This document shows, piece by piece, positions 1-8,653 of a DNA stretch of 64,000 nucleotides. The DNA lies in NCBI GenBank assembly GCA_022844345.1, contig JALHLU010000003.1:124001-188000 (forward strand). The letters are read 5' to 3'. The position numbers and the translations under genes are program-made. How positions within the stretch are numbered: the stretch's first letter is position 1; every line of letters starts with the position of its first letter. This stretch comes from Hyphomonadaceae bacterium (GTDB lineage Bacteria > Pseudomonadota > Alphaproteobacteria > Caulobacterales > Hyphomonadaceae). The notes beneath the pieces were generated by a model. That model worked only from the letters and a program-made list of their open reading frames with translations. It was not told the DNA's origin and did not search any database.

Positions 1-827
1 AGCTCAGCGCCGCTCTTCAGCGTCATGCGCTTGCAGCCTTCGACCACATGCGCGTTGGTGACAAGGTAGCCCCCGTCGGCCACATACCAGCCCGTGCCGG
101 TGCCAGCGAGTTCCAGCTTTGGCGCGCGCGCAGCTGGCGCGCCTTTCGAGCCGGCGCTTGCGGACTTGGCGGACTTGGACTTCTTCGATCCGCCCGACGG
201 AGCCGCTGCGTCGGCGGTGCTCATACCGTCTTCGAGCACCCAGTCGAGGATCGCGTCCACCGTCAGAATGGCCGACTCAATCACCAGCAGCGAATTGTCG
301 AGCACATCGTTGTCGTTGGGCACGCCGGCGGCGATGAGCGAACGATTGATGCGCTTCTGGAACCGCCTGTCCGCCAGCCAGTCGGGCGAGCGGAACACGG
401 CCATGTCTTCTTCATCGAGAAGGTCGAGCACATCGAAGATGGCCTGGATGCCTTCCTGCGACACGCCCGCATCGGCAAGGTTGGCCGTGACGACGTCCAT
501 AACCGAGCCATGAATGCCGATGACGGCGGCGTACTCGCGCATCGTCTCGTTCCACGGATAGGCGTCCATACATTCTTCTATGGCGCCGGACAGGATGGCG
601 TCGGCGGATTCGATCGCCGCCTCGGTGGCGTCCGGATCAACGAAGACGCCGGCGATCTCGTAAGTATCCCCAGTCTGGGAAAGGAGATCGTAGACACAGT
701 ATATCTCTGCTTCCTGTTCCGGGCCCACCAGGCCATCAAGGCCATCCTGCGCGGCGGCCGGCATCGCCGGAATGACCAGTGCGGCGATCGCGGCCCCAAC
801 CAGTCCCGAAAAATTGCGGTTTCCCAT
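1..827 (-). CDS. Secreted trypsin-like serine peptidase, partial (runs off window start)
   Basis: Open frame on minus strand from ATG at 827: MGNRNFSGLVGAAIAALVIPAMPAAAQDG (signal peptide)...PSGGSKKSKSAKSASAGSKGAP (Lys/Ser linker)...GTGWYVADGGYLVTNAHVVEGC at the edge (start of trypsin-like fold, His motif). Absent from ORF track because it has no stop in the window. Confidence 0.7.
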   Translation of the reverse strand, partial: MGNRNFSGLVGAAIAALVIPAMPAAAQDGLDGLVGPEQEAEIYCVYDLLSQTGDTYEIAGVFVDPDATEAAIESADAILSGAIEECMDAYPWNETMREYAAVIGIHGSVMDVVTANLADAGVSQEGIQAIFDVLDLLDEEDMAVFRSPDWLADRRFQKRINRSLIAAGVPNDNDVLDNSLLVIESAILTVDAILDWVLEDGMSTADAAAPSGGSKKSKSAKSASAGSKGAPAARAPKLELAGTGTGWYVADGGYLVTNAHVVEGCKRMTLKSGAE

Positions 828-1031
828 GTCCCCTGCTCCCGGCGACCCCCGTCGCCAATCTTTCGACGTGGACGCTACCCCTGACGCGGTGCGTTTAGAA
901 GGCGCCCTCCGCACCACGCTGCAAAAAAGATCAATTTCGCGTCAGCCCTGCGCTTGGCCTGGAGGCCAGACGCCATAATGAAGGCATGAGTGCAGGGCCA
1001 TGACGCCCCGCCGCCTCCCACGGAGATCCAG

Positions 1032-1646
1032 ATGCGTTCGATCCTGTTTGCCCTTGCCGCCACTTTTCTTTCCGCGCCCGCTCTCGCTCAGGGGACAACG
1101 CAGGCCCCCGCCGGCGAGTACGTCCTCGACCGGACGCATGCGAGCCTCGAATGGAAGGGGCTGCATAACGGCCTGGCCTGGTATTCGGCGCGCTTCACGA
1201 ATTTCGATATCAAGCTGACGTTCGACCCGGCCGACGTCACCAAGTCCAAAGTAACCGCCACGATCGATCCGAAATCGGTCGAGACGGATTTCGCCAAGAC
1301 CCGCCCGGCCAGCAGCACCGAAGACTTCAACGCCACGCTTGCCTCAGGGGAGCGCTTCTTCAACGCGGGCAAATTCCCCACCATCACCTTCGCCTCGAGC
1401 GCAATCACCAAGACGGGGGCCAACACCGGCAAGATGACGGGCAACCTCACCTTCCTTGGCGTCACCAAGCCGGTGACGCTTGATGTAACCTACATTGGAA
1501 ACCGGAATGACCCGCGCTCGCAGAAGCACAAGGTCGGCTTCCAGGCGGTGGGCACGATCAACAAGACCGCCTGGGGCATGGCGGCCGGCGGCCCGATCGC
1601 CGACAGCATCAAGATCGAGATCAACGCCGAGATGGTGCAGAAGTAG
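1032..1646 (+). CDS. YceI family periplasmic protein
   Basis: Signal peptide MRSILFALAATFLSAPALAQ then YVLDRTHASLEWKGLHNGLAWYSARFTNFD...TGNLTFLGVTKPVTLDVTY typical of YceI; start trimmed from ORF at 990. Confidence 0.9.
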   Translation: MRSILFALAATFLSAPALAQGTTQAPAGEYVLDRTHASLEWKGLHNGLAWYSARFTNFDIKLTFDPADVTKSKVTATIDPKSVETDFAKTRPASSTEDFNATLASGERFFNAGKFPTITFASSAITKTGANTGKMTGNLTFLGVTKPVTLDVTYIGNRNDPRSQKHKVGFQAVGTINKTAWGMAAGGPIADSIKIEINAEMVQK

Positions 1647-1714
1647 GCCCGCTGGCTGAGTCTCTATATACTGGACGTGTTTGGATGGCCGCAGGGAAAC
1701 CTCGCGGCCGTTTC

Positions 1715-2152
1715 CTATTCAGCGGCCACGATGATGATGTCGAACGCAGGCGACAGGCGTTCACATTCGTAGAGGCGCTCGGCGTTTGCGGATCGCAGCT
1801 GTTCCTGCAATGGCTCGAGCACAGCGGGGTCTTCCATCAGGTTCAGGTTCGGGAAGCGGGACAGATACCGCATCGTGGCGGCTCTGACGGCGGGAGCGAC
1901 GGCCTCATAGGTCTTGTCCGGCGCCAATTCCTCCGCCCAGTAGACGAACATGTCGGCCCGCCGGTCATAGGTCCAACCTTCGGGCTCACCCAGCCGGTGC
2001 AGGGCCGAGAGCAGCCCAGCGCAGTCGATCGCCTGAGCATAGCCAAGGGCGCGGGGCGGCGGGTCGGTGAGGGGATCGTGTGCGCACGCCGCCAGCACGG
2101 CCATCACGAGCCCCATGCCAGCCATTTCGACGCCGCCCTTTTTTCGTGACAT
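1715..2152 (-). CDS. Hypothetical lipoprotein-like protein
   Basis: MSRKKGGVEMAGMGLVMAVLAACAHDP... lipobox-like LAAC; ORF 1715..2164. Confidence 0.55.
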   Translation of the reverse strand: MSRKKGGVEMAGMGLVMAVLAACAHDPLTDPPPRALGYAQAIDCAGLLSALHRLGEPEGWTYDRRADMFVYWAEELAPDKTYEAVAPAVRAATMRYLSRFPNLNLMEDPAVLEPLQEQLRSANAERLYECERLSPAFDIIIVAAE

Positions 2153-2191
2153 ATGCAGCCCCAAGTCCCGCCCTCAAACGAGGAACCTACC

Positions 2192-3457
2192 ATGACCGAC
2201 GCCGCCACGCAGCCAGCGGGCCTTCAGCAACGTTACACTGCCGTCGCCATCGCCCTGCATTGGGCGATTGCCCTGATGATCCTGGGGCTCATCGCTGTCG
2301 GCTGGATCATGGGCGACCTCGAAGGGCCGGCTCAGTACAGTGTGGTCCAGCTGCACAAGTCGTTCGGCATCACTGTCCTGCTGCTGTCCGTGGCCCGGAT
2401 CGTGTGGCGTCTCATGAACCGCCCGCCCGCCGAGCCGCCCATGCCGAAGTGGCAGTCGTTCGTATCCCGCGCCGTCCACCTGCTCTTCTATATACTGATC
2501 ATCGCCATGCCGCTGACCGGCTGGATCATGGCGTCGGCGTCCGGCGATGCGCCGACGCGCTATTTCGGGCTTGTGGATATCCGCCTGCCCGGCATCCCCA
2601 CACTGGATGCCGCCACGCGCGAGGGACTGGAAGAAGGTTTCGAGCAGGTCCATGGCAATCTGGCCTGGGTGATGATCGGGCTGCTGGTTCTCCATGTGGC
2701 CGGCGCCGTGAAGCACCACTTCATCGACAAGGACGGCCTTCTCGCGCGCATGGCGCCGGGCGTGTTCGGCCGGACAGCAGGTCCGCCAGACGATGGGCAG
2801 GGCGCATTCTGGGCTGCGGGCGCAGCCGCGCTGGTGTTTGCAACCGTCGCCGGGCTTTCATTTGCGAGCGCGCCGCCTGTCGCGGGCCCCGCCACAACAG
2901 AGGGAGAAAGCGAAGTCGTCTCCAACGCTCCGGCATGGGGCGTGGATTATGGGAAGAGCAGGCTCGGCTTCCGCTTCACTTACATGGGCAGGCCCTATGA
3001 AGGCGCGTTCCCCGAGTGGACTGCGCGCGTGCATCTCGACACGGATGCTGAGACGAACGAGCACATCCCGGCGGACGGCTATGTGCGCGTGGCCATTCCA
3101 GTCGGAAAGATAACCACAGGCGAACCGCAGTTCGACGACAGCCTCGGCCAGGGCGACTGGTTCGATGTGGGCAAGCATCCAGAGGCCGTTTTTGAAGTGA
3201 AAGGCGGCATCTACAAGCTCACGGAGCGGACCTACGAAGCCACGGGCGTGCTGCGCATCAAGGGCGAGGACATCCCGGTGCGCCTGCCCTTCACGCTCGA
3301 TATCGACGGGACCACGGCGACGATGCACGGCGAGGTCACGCTGCGCAGGCTCGATCTCGGCATTGGCGGCGCGACGGCTGCGGAACCCGAAGGCGACGCC
3401 GAGTGGGTCGGCAATGACGTGACGGTGGTGATCGACATCATCGCCACGCGTCAGTGA
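2192..3457 (+). CDS. Cytochrome b561-type membrane domain fused to C-terminal YceI domain
   Basis: N-term ALHWAIALMILGLIAVGWIM...QLHKSFGITVLLLSVARIVWRL...AVHLLFYILIIAMPLTGWIMASASG (b561); C-term SRLGFRFTYMGRPYEGAFPEWTARVHLD...GVLRIKGEDIPVRLPFTLDIDG (YceI). Confidence 0.85.
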   Translation: MTDAATQPAGLQQRYTAVAIALHWAIALMILGLIAVGWIMGDLEGPAQYSVVQLHKSFGITVLLLSVARIVWRLMNRPPAEPPMPKWQSFVSRAVHLLFYILIIAMPLTGWIMASASGDAPTRYFGLVDIRLPGIPTLDAATREGLEEGFEQVHGNLAWVMIGLLVLHVAGAVKHHFIDKDGLLARMAPGVFGRTAGPPDDGQGAFWAAGAAALVFATVAGLSFASAPPVAGPATTEGESEVVSNAPAWGVDYGKSRLGFRFTYMGRPYEGAFPEWTARVHLDTDAETNEHIPADGYVRVAIPVGKITTGEPQFDDSLGQGDWFDVGKHPEAVFEVKGGIYKLTERTYEATGVLRIKGEDIPVRLPFTLDIDGTTATMHGEVTLRRLDLGIGGATAAEPEGDAEWVGNDVTVVIDIIATRQ

Positions 3458-3702
3458 GCCGTGAGGACCGCGATGAGCGCGCGCGATTCTACTCGGCGAG
3501 GCGCCTTCGACGCGCGCTGCGAGTCGAAATCGGCGCCTGATGCGACCCGCGCGGAGCAAAAAACTGTGACTCTGGGGGCACAGTTCGGAATCGAAATTGG
3601 CCTCGTCGAGACAGGCATGCGAGCGCGCGCGAAGCATCATCGCGAGTCCTTCGAGCGCCTTCGCGGGCGCCGCAATGAGGCGCCCAACGACCGCGTGCGA
3701 AC

Positions 3703-4707
3703 ATGAAAGACGATTCAGAATTGGCGCCTCGCGCGCTCGCGCCGATCATCGGCACGACACCTGGCGAGCTCGCGCGAGCAGCCTCCGTCATCCTCGCCGG
3801 CGGCCTCGTCGCGGTGCCCACCGAGACGGTCTACGGGCTCGCCGCAGACGCCACAAACGGCGCCGCCGTCGCATCGATTTACACAGCCAAGGGCCGGCCC
3901 TCTTTCAACCCTCTCATCTGCCATGTCGCGGACCTTGCGATGGCCGAAGCCTTCGCCGAGTTCAGCCCGCTTGCGCGACGCCTCGCAGAGCGCTTCTGGC
4001 CTGGACCGCTGACACTCGTGCTGCCGCGCCGGGCATCATGTCCGGTCTCCGAGCTTGCGACGGCAGGTCTTCCCTCGATCGCGCTGCGCTCTCCAAAACA
4101 CGAAGCAACTCTGGGGCTTATTCGTCTGGTTGGCCGCCCGATCGCGGCGCCGTCGGCTAATCCTTCAGAGCAGTTGAGCCCCACGACAGCCGCGCATGTC
4201 GCCGCCGGTTTGGGGCGCAGGATCGATCTCATCATCGATGGCGGCGCGTGTCCTGCCGGCGTTGAATCGACCATCATCGCGCCCGGCGAAGACGCCGCCG
4301 TGATGCTTCGACCGGGCGCTCTCGCGCGCGCGGAGATCGAGTTGCTCACAGGCCCGCTAGGGGCTCCGGAGGCAGCTTCAGGCATCCTCGCGCCGGGCAT
4401 GTTGAAGCGTCACTACGCGCCGCGCGCGCACCTCCGACTCGACGCGACCAGCGTGTCCGGTGGCGAGGCCTTCCTCGCCTTCGGGGCGCCGCCCGAAGGC
4501 GTCGCGCCGTCTCTCAACCTGTCGCCGCGCGGCGACCTCGCGGAGGCCGCCGCGAACCTCTTCGCGATGCTGCGAGCGCTTGATGAGAGCCATGACTCGA
4601 TCGCCGTGGCGCCGATTCCGGAGAGCGGACTCGGCGAAGCAATCAACGATCGCTTGCGCAGGGGTGCTGCACTCTCGCTTCAAGATGGTGTAAGACAGAT
4701 TCGTTGA
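3703..4707 (+). CDS. L-threonylcarbamoyladenylate synthase (Sua5/YrdC family with C-terminal Sua5 domain)
   Basis: GGLVAVPTETVYGLAADATN...IYTAKGRPSFNPLICHV...FWPGPLTLVL...PSANPSEQLSPT; C-term GMLKRHYAPRAHLRL. Confidence 0.92.
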   Translation: MKDDSELAPRALAPIIGTTPGELARAASVILAGGLVAVPTETVYGLAADATNGAAVASIYTAKGRPSFNPLICHVADLAMAEAFAEFSPLARRLAERFWPGPLTLVLPRRASCPVSELATAGLPSIALRSPKHEATLGLIRLVGRPIAAPSANPSEQLSPTTAAHVAAGLGRRIDLIIDGGACPAGVESTIIAPGEDAAVMLRPGALARAEIELLTGPLGAPEAASGILAPGMLKRHYAPRAHLRLDATSVSGGEAFLAFGAPPEGVAPSLNLSPRGDLAEAAANLFAMLRALDESHDSIAVAPIPESGLGEAINDRLRRGAALSLQDGVRQIR

Positions 4708-4800
4708 GTCGGAATTTTCCGATCGGAGAGCGGCTCAACTTAATTGGATGCAGGTTCGCTAGCGGGCCTCATCTGAAGGGACCACTCAAGGAGACTTAGA

Positions 4801-4884
4801 ATGGCCACTGCCAAAAAAGCTGCGAAGAAGCCGGCGAAAGCCGCCGCCAAAAAACCGGCGAAAGCTGCTAAGAAGAAGAAGTAG
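4801..4884 (+). CDS. 27-aa Ala/Lys/Pro histone H1-tail-like microprotein
   Basis: MATAKKAAKKPAKAAAKKPAKAAKKKK*, SD-like AAGGAG upstream (caaggagacttagaATG); below ORF-track length cutoff. Confidence 0.65.
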   Translation: MATAKKAAKKPAKAAAKKPAKAAKKKK

Positions 4885-5130
4885 TAGCTAAGCTCTTCGC
4901 ATTGGGCAGCCAGTCCTTGGCTTGCGCCTCGATCTACTGAGGCCGCCCAATTCCCAGAGACTAGTGTATTCCTCATGCCCGTCCGGTCACCCGGGCGGGC
5001 ATGAACACGTTTGGGGCCAGGCTCATCCCGCCCGGAAGCCACAGAAGGCCCAAATTCAAAGGCTTTTCCGCATTCGGGCGTTTCAGCAGCCAGACGGCTC
5101 AGCACTCAGGCGCTTCAGCCTGGCGGCGCT

Positions 5131-7461
5131 TCAGCTGCCCCGGCCTCCTGCACGGCGGCGCAGCGAGAGAATGTTGGAGCCAAGCCGGGCCGGCACGTCC
5201 TTCTTCTCCAGTTCAGAGGCGGGAATCGGGCGGCTGTAGAGGAAGCCCTGCACCTCGGTGCACCCGAGGCCCGCCAGTATCGCGGCCTGCTGCTCGTTCT
5301 CGACGCCCTCGGCCGTGACCCGCATGCCCAGATCCTTGGCCAGCGAGATGATGGCCCGCACGATCGCCTGGTTCTCGACGCTCGAATCAATATCCCGCAC
5401 GAATCGCTGGTCGATCTTGATCTTGTCGAAGGGGAAGGCCCGCAGGTAGCTCAGCGAGGAGTAGCCGGTGCCGAAATCGTCGAGCGCGATCTTCACGCCG
5501 AGTTCCCGCAGGGCATGAAGCGTGCGGATGTTGTGCTCCGTCTCGTCCATCAGGACGCTTTCGACGATTTCAATCTCCAGGCGGCTGGGATCGAGTTGGG
5601 ACGCCGCCAGCGCCCCGATCACGGTCGCCACCAGCGACGGGTTCTTCATCTGGGCCGGCGACAGGTTGACGGCGACCGGCACGTCCTCACGCCAGTGGGC
5701 GGCCTCTTCGATGGCCTTGCGGATCACCCACTCCCCCAGAGGGACGATGATTCCGGTCTCTTCGGCGCAGGAAATGAAGAGGCCCGGGGAAACCAGGCCA
5801 TGGCCCGGCCGGTTCCAGCGCAGCAGCGTCTCATAACCCGAAACCTTGCGGGTGCGGGTGTTCACCAGCGGCTGGAAGTAGACGTCCATCGTCTCGGCCG
5901 CGAGGGCATTGCGAAGGTCAGTCTCAAGGTCAGCGCGGACGCGGGCGGTTTCTTCCATTCCGGGCTCGAAGAAACGAACGCAGCCGCGCCCCTGCGCCTT
6001 GGCGCGATAGAGCGCAAGCTCCGCATTCTTCATGAGAATGGCGGGATCGGTGCCGTTTTCGGGGGCCATGGCGACGCCGACGCTGCCGCCGGCCAGGATC
6101 TCACGGCCATTCAGAAGCACCGGCGCCAGCAAGGCGTCGACAATGTGGTCAGCCGCCTCGCCGGCCTCTTCGGATGTGAGGTCGCGCTGCAGAACCGCGA
6201 ATTCATCGCCGCCAAGGCGCGCCAGGAAGGCCTCGGGGCCCACACAGTCGCGCAGGCGCTGGGACACAACCTTCAGGAAGGCGTCGCCAGCCGGGTGGCC
6301 CTGCGTGTCGTTGAGTGTCTTGAAGTTATCGAGATCGATGACAAACAGCGCGAAGGCTTCGTCGCGGGATTCCGCCGCCTCCTGCGCGATTTCGAGCTGG
6401 CGAACCAGCATTGCCCGGTTGGGAAGGTCTGTCAGGCTGTCATACTCGGTCGCATAGACGATGAGCGCCTCGGTGTCGCGCGAGCGCGTGATATCGGAGC
6501 AGACGCCGCGCCAGCCGCCATCGGCCGCGGGCTGGCCGCTGATCGACCACCAGCCTTCGCGCGCGCCGATCGATACGCGCAGCACTTCATCGCGAAATGG
6601 CTTGCGCTGTTTGAGCAGGATTTCGAGCGTCTGGGCTGATTCGGGGGCGAAGAGGGCCAACAGGCTGCCGCCCTGGAGGATTTCGGCCGGAAGCCCCGCC
6701 GCATCAACAAATCGCGGCGATGCCGGGCCAAGCCGGTTGTGCGCGTCCACGCGCCAGAGCCAGTCGGCCGAATGGGCCTCGAAATCACTGAGCAGGAGGC
6801 TCATCGTCTCCTTGGCTTCTTTCAGGTCGGCCGCATCGATCATCCGCCGGACATCATTGGCGTGTGTCGCCGCTGAGAAGCGCTGAAGGGCGGTGATGCC
6901 GCCGGCCAGCAACAGCGCCGCGTTGGCGGCCCACTGGTGATCGCCCAAGAGCAGGCCCAGACAGGCGCCGAGACCAACGAGCAGCGAATAGCCCAGCGAT
7001 GCCGCAGGGAAGCCCGAGTGAAGCAGAGCGCCGACACAGAGGATGGCAGCCGTCAGGATACCGAGAAGCATATGGTGCTCAGGGCCGCTGGACGCCACGA
7101 GAGCTGCGATGATCGCGCCCCAGAGAGCGCCGCTGAACAGCGTGTAGCGAACGATGCGGCGATCCTCTGCCTTTCCATCGCCCGGTTCGGTGGGGCGGCG
7201 GGCTTCGCGAACGCGGATGAAAACGAGAACCGAACTGGCGTAGCACCACACGAAAACCAGCGGCATGGCGGCTTCCGACCAGAAGGCGAAGGTCAGCACG
7301 ACGGCCGTTAGAAGCGAATGGATGGCGGCGAGCGGCGCGAGCGCATGGAAGTTACGGCGGCGGGCTTCAGCTATCGCGTTCCGATGAACCGGCGGGATAT
7401 CCACCTTGCCCAGAAAGAGGGTCTCGAAATTCGGACCAGACATTCGGGTCGTCCCCACCAA
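5131..7461 (-). CDS. Membrane diguanylate cyclase/phosphodiesterase (PAS-GGDEF-EAL)
   Basis: N-terminal TM segments; RLGGDEFAV (GGDEF); EAL domain YFQPLVNTRTRKVSGYETLLRW...NLSPAQ...DDFGTGYSSLSYLRAFPFDKIKID...EGVENEQQ. Start may be internal (MSGPNFE, 7443). Confidence 0.93.
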   Translation of the reverse strand: MVGTTRMSGPNFETLFLGKVDIPPVHRNAIAEARRRNFHALAPLAAIHSLLTAVVLTFAFWSEAAMPLVFVWCYASSVLVFIRVREARRPTEPGDGKAEDRRIVRYTLFSGALWGAIIAALVASSGPEHHMLLGILTAAILCVGALLHSGFPAASLGYSLLVGLGACLGLLLGDHQWAANAALLLAGGITALQRFSAATHANDVRRMIDAADLKEAKETMSLLLSDFEAHSADWLWRVDAHNRLGPASPRFVDAAGLPAEILQGGSLLALFAPESAQTLEILLKQRKPFRDEVLRVSIGAREGWWSISGQPAADGGWRGVCSDITRSRDTEALIVYATEYDSLTDLPNRAMLVRQLEIAQEAAESRDEAFALFVIDLDNFKTLNDTQGHPAGDAFLKVVSQRLRDCVGPEAFLARLGGDEFAVLQRDLTSEEAGEAADHIVDALLAPVLLNGREILAGGSVGVAMAPENGTDPAILMKNAELALYRAKAQGRGCVRFFEPGMEETARVRADLETDLRNALAAETMDVYFQPLVNTRTRKVSGYETLLRWNRPGHGLVSPGLFISCAEETGIIVPLGEWVIRKAIEEAAHWREDVPVAVNLSPAQMKNPSLVATVIGALAASQLDPSRLEIEIVESVLMDETEHNIRTLHALRELGVKIALDDFGTGYSSLSYLRAFPFDKIKIDQRFVRDIDSSVENQAIVRAIISLAKDLGMRVTAEGVENEQQAAILAGLGCTEVQGFLYSRPIPASELEKKDVPARLGSNILSLRRRAGGRGS

Positions 7462-7530
7462 TCGACCCCGGACGGAGCCGGGCGCATCTCAGCAAACTGC
7501 CGGAACAGGGTCGATTTCTGGTCAAACCGG

Positions 7531-7548
7531 TCGATGAAATTTCATCGA
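7531..7548. promoter_or_regulatory. Perfect 18-bp palindrome TCGATGAAATTTCATCGA upstream of GGDEF/EAL gene
   Basis: Self-complementary over its entire length, in the 118-bp intergenic region upstream of the minus-strand GGDEF/EAL gene. Confidence 0.5.
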
Positions 7549-7579
7549 TCTGGCGCGAAAGCGGGGGAAGTCTGGTGAT

Positions 7580-8596
7580 TCAAGAGAGAGCGGCGGCCAG
7601 CGCCGCGATGTCATCCGGGCTTGTCGCCCACGAACAGACGAAGCGGAAGGAGCCATCCGGCCAGGCATAGAAACCGGCGCCAGCGCCCTTGAGCTTTGCT
7701 GCCGTGTCCGCCGGCAGCCGCACGAACACCTCGTTGCCGTCGACCGGGTGGGTCAGCTCCGCGCCGTGTTTCTGGAGGAGCGCCGCCACATCCTGCGCTG
7801 AACGGTTTGCGCGGCCGGCAAGCTCGAGCCACAGACCACCCTTGAGGTAGGCGCACATCTGTGCGGCGAGGAACCGCATCTTGGGCGGCATGTGCCCTGC
7901 CCGTTTGGCGCGTGCACGCAGGTCGGCCAGGCGCTGGCGGGCAGAGCCGAACAGCAGGATTGCCTCGCAGCCCAGCGCGCCATTCTTGGTTGCGCCGAAA
8001 CTCATGACGTCGACGCCCGAGCGCCAGCTGAGCTCGGCGGGGGTTGCGCCGGTGGAGACGAGGGCGTTGGCAAAGCGCGCGCCGTCGAGGTGGACAGCAA
8101 GGGCGGCCTCGTGCGCGAGCCCGGCCCGCTCTGCGATCTCGAACGGCCGGTAGGCTGCCCCGCATTCGGTGAGATTAGACAGCGAGAGGACGTGCGCAGG
8201 CGACTCGTGCACGTTGTCCGGCTGGTTCGCCGCGATACGCGTGCGCAGTGCGGCAAGGTCGATCCGCGCGTGCAGGCCGGGGAGAAGCGACAACTTGGCC
8301 CCGCCCGTGAAGAATTCCGGCGCGCCGCGCTCGTCACGCTCGATATGCGCTTCTTCGTGGCACAGGACCGACCCGTGCGGCGGGCAGAGCGTAGCGAGCG
8401 CCAGGGCGTTCGCAGCTGTCCCAGAGGAAACCAGCCAGATGTCGAGATCGGTTTCGAATACCCTGGACAGAGCCTCGCGTGCGCGCTCGATCCAGGCGTC
8501 CGATCCATAGCTTGGCGCCGCGCCCACATTGGCGTCGGCGAGCGCCTGCAGGATGGCGGGGTGCGCCGGCGCGGCGGTGTCGGACATGAAGTTCAT
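7580..8596 (-). CDS. Threonine aldolase / beta-eliminating lyase family (PLP)
   Basis: MNFMSDTAAPAHPAILQALADANVG...SSGTAANALALA...CHEEAHIERDE...LHLDGARFANALV-like ...MSFGATKNGALGCEAI. Confidence 0.88.
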   Translation of the reverse strand: MNFMSDTAAPAHPAILQALADANVGAAPSYGSDAWIERAREALSRVFETDLDIWLVSSGTAANALALATLCPPHGSVLCHEEAHIERDERGAPEFFTGGAKLSLLPGLHARIDLAALRTRIAANQPDNVHESPAHVLSLSNLTECGAAYRPFEIAERAGLAHEAALAVHLDGARFANALVSTGATPAELSWRSGVDVMSFGATKNGALGCEAILLFGSARQRLADLRARAKRAGHMPPKMRFLAAQMCAYLKGGLWLELAGRANRSAQDVAALLQKHGAELTHPVDGNEVFVRLPADTAAKLKGAGAGFYAWPDGSFRFVCSWATSPDDIAALAAALS

Positions 8597-8653
8597 CGCA
8601 CTATCTCCCGTCTGGTTCGCCAAGCCGCGCCCGCAACTGGGGCAAGCATCGAC

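Noticed and set aside
2174-2196. GGAAC at 2181 upstream of the b561-YceI gene as an EcfG promoter
   Set aside because: No CGTT at 16-17 nt; would run past the start codon.
5011-6639. 542-aa plus-strand ORF
   Set aside because: Entirely antisense to the GGDEF/EAL gene, no recognisable domain.
7892-8653. N-terminal extension of the glycosyltransferase ORF
   Set aside because: Overlaps the threonine aldolase on the opposite strand; MDFDPPARV at 8654 fits better.
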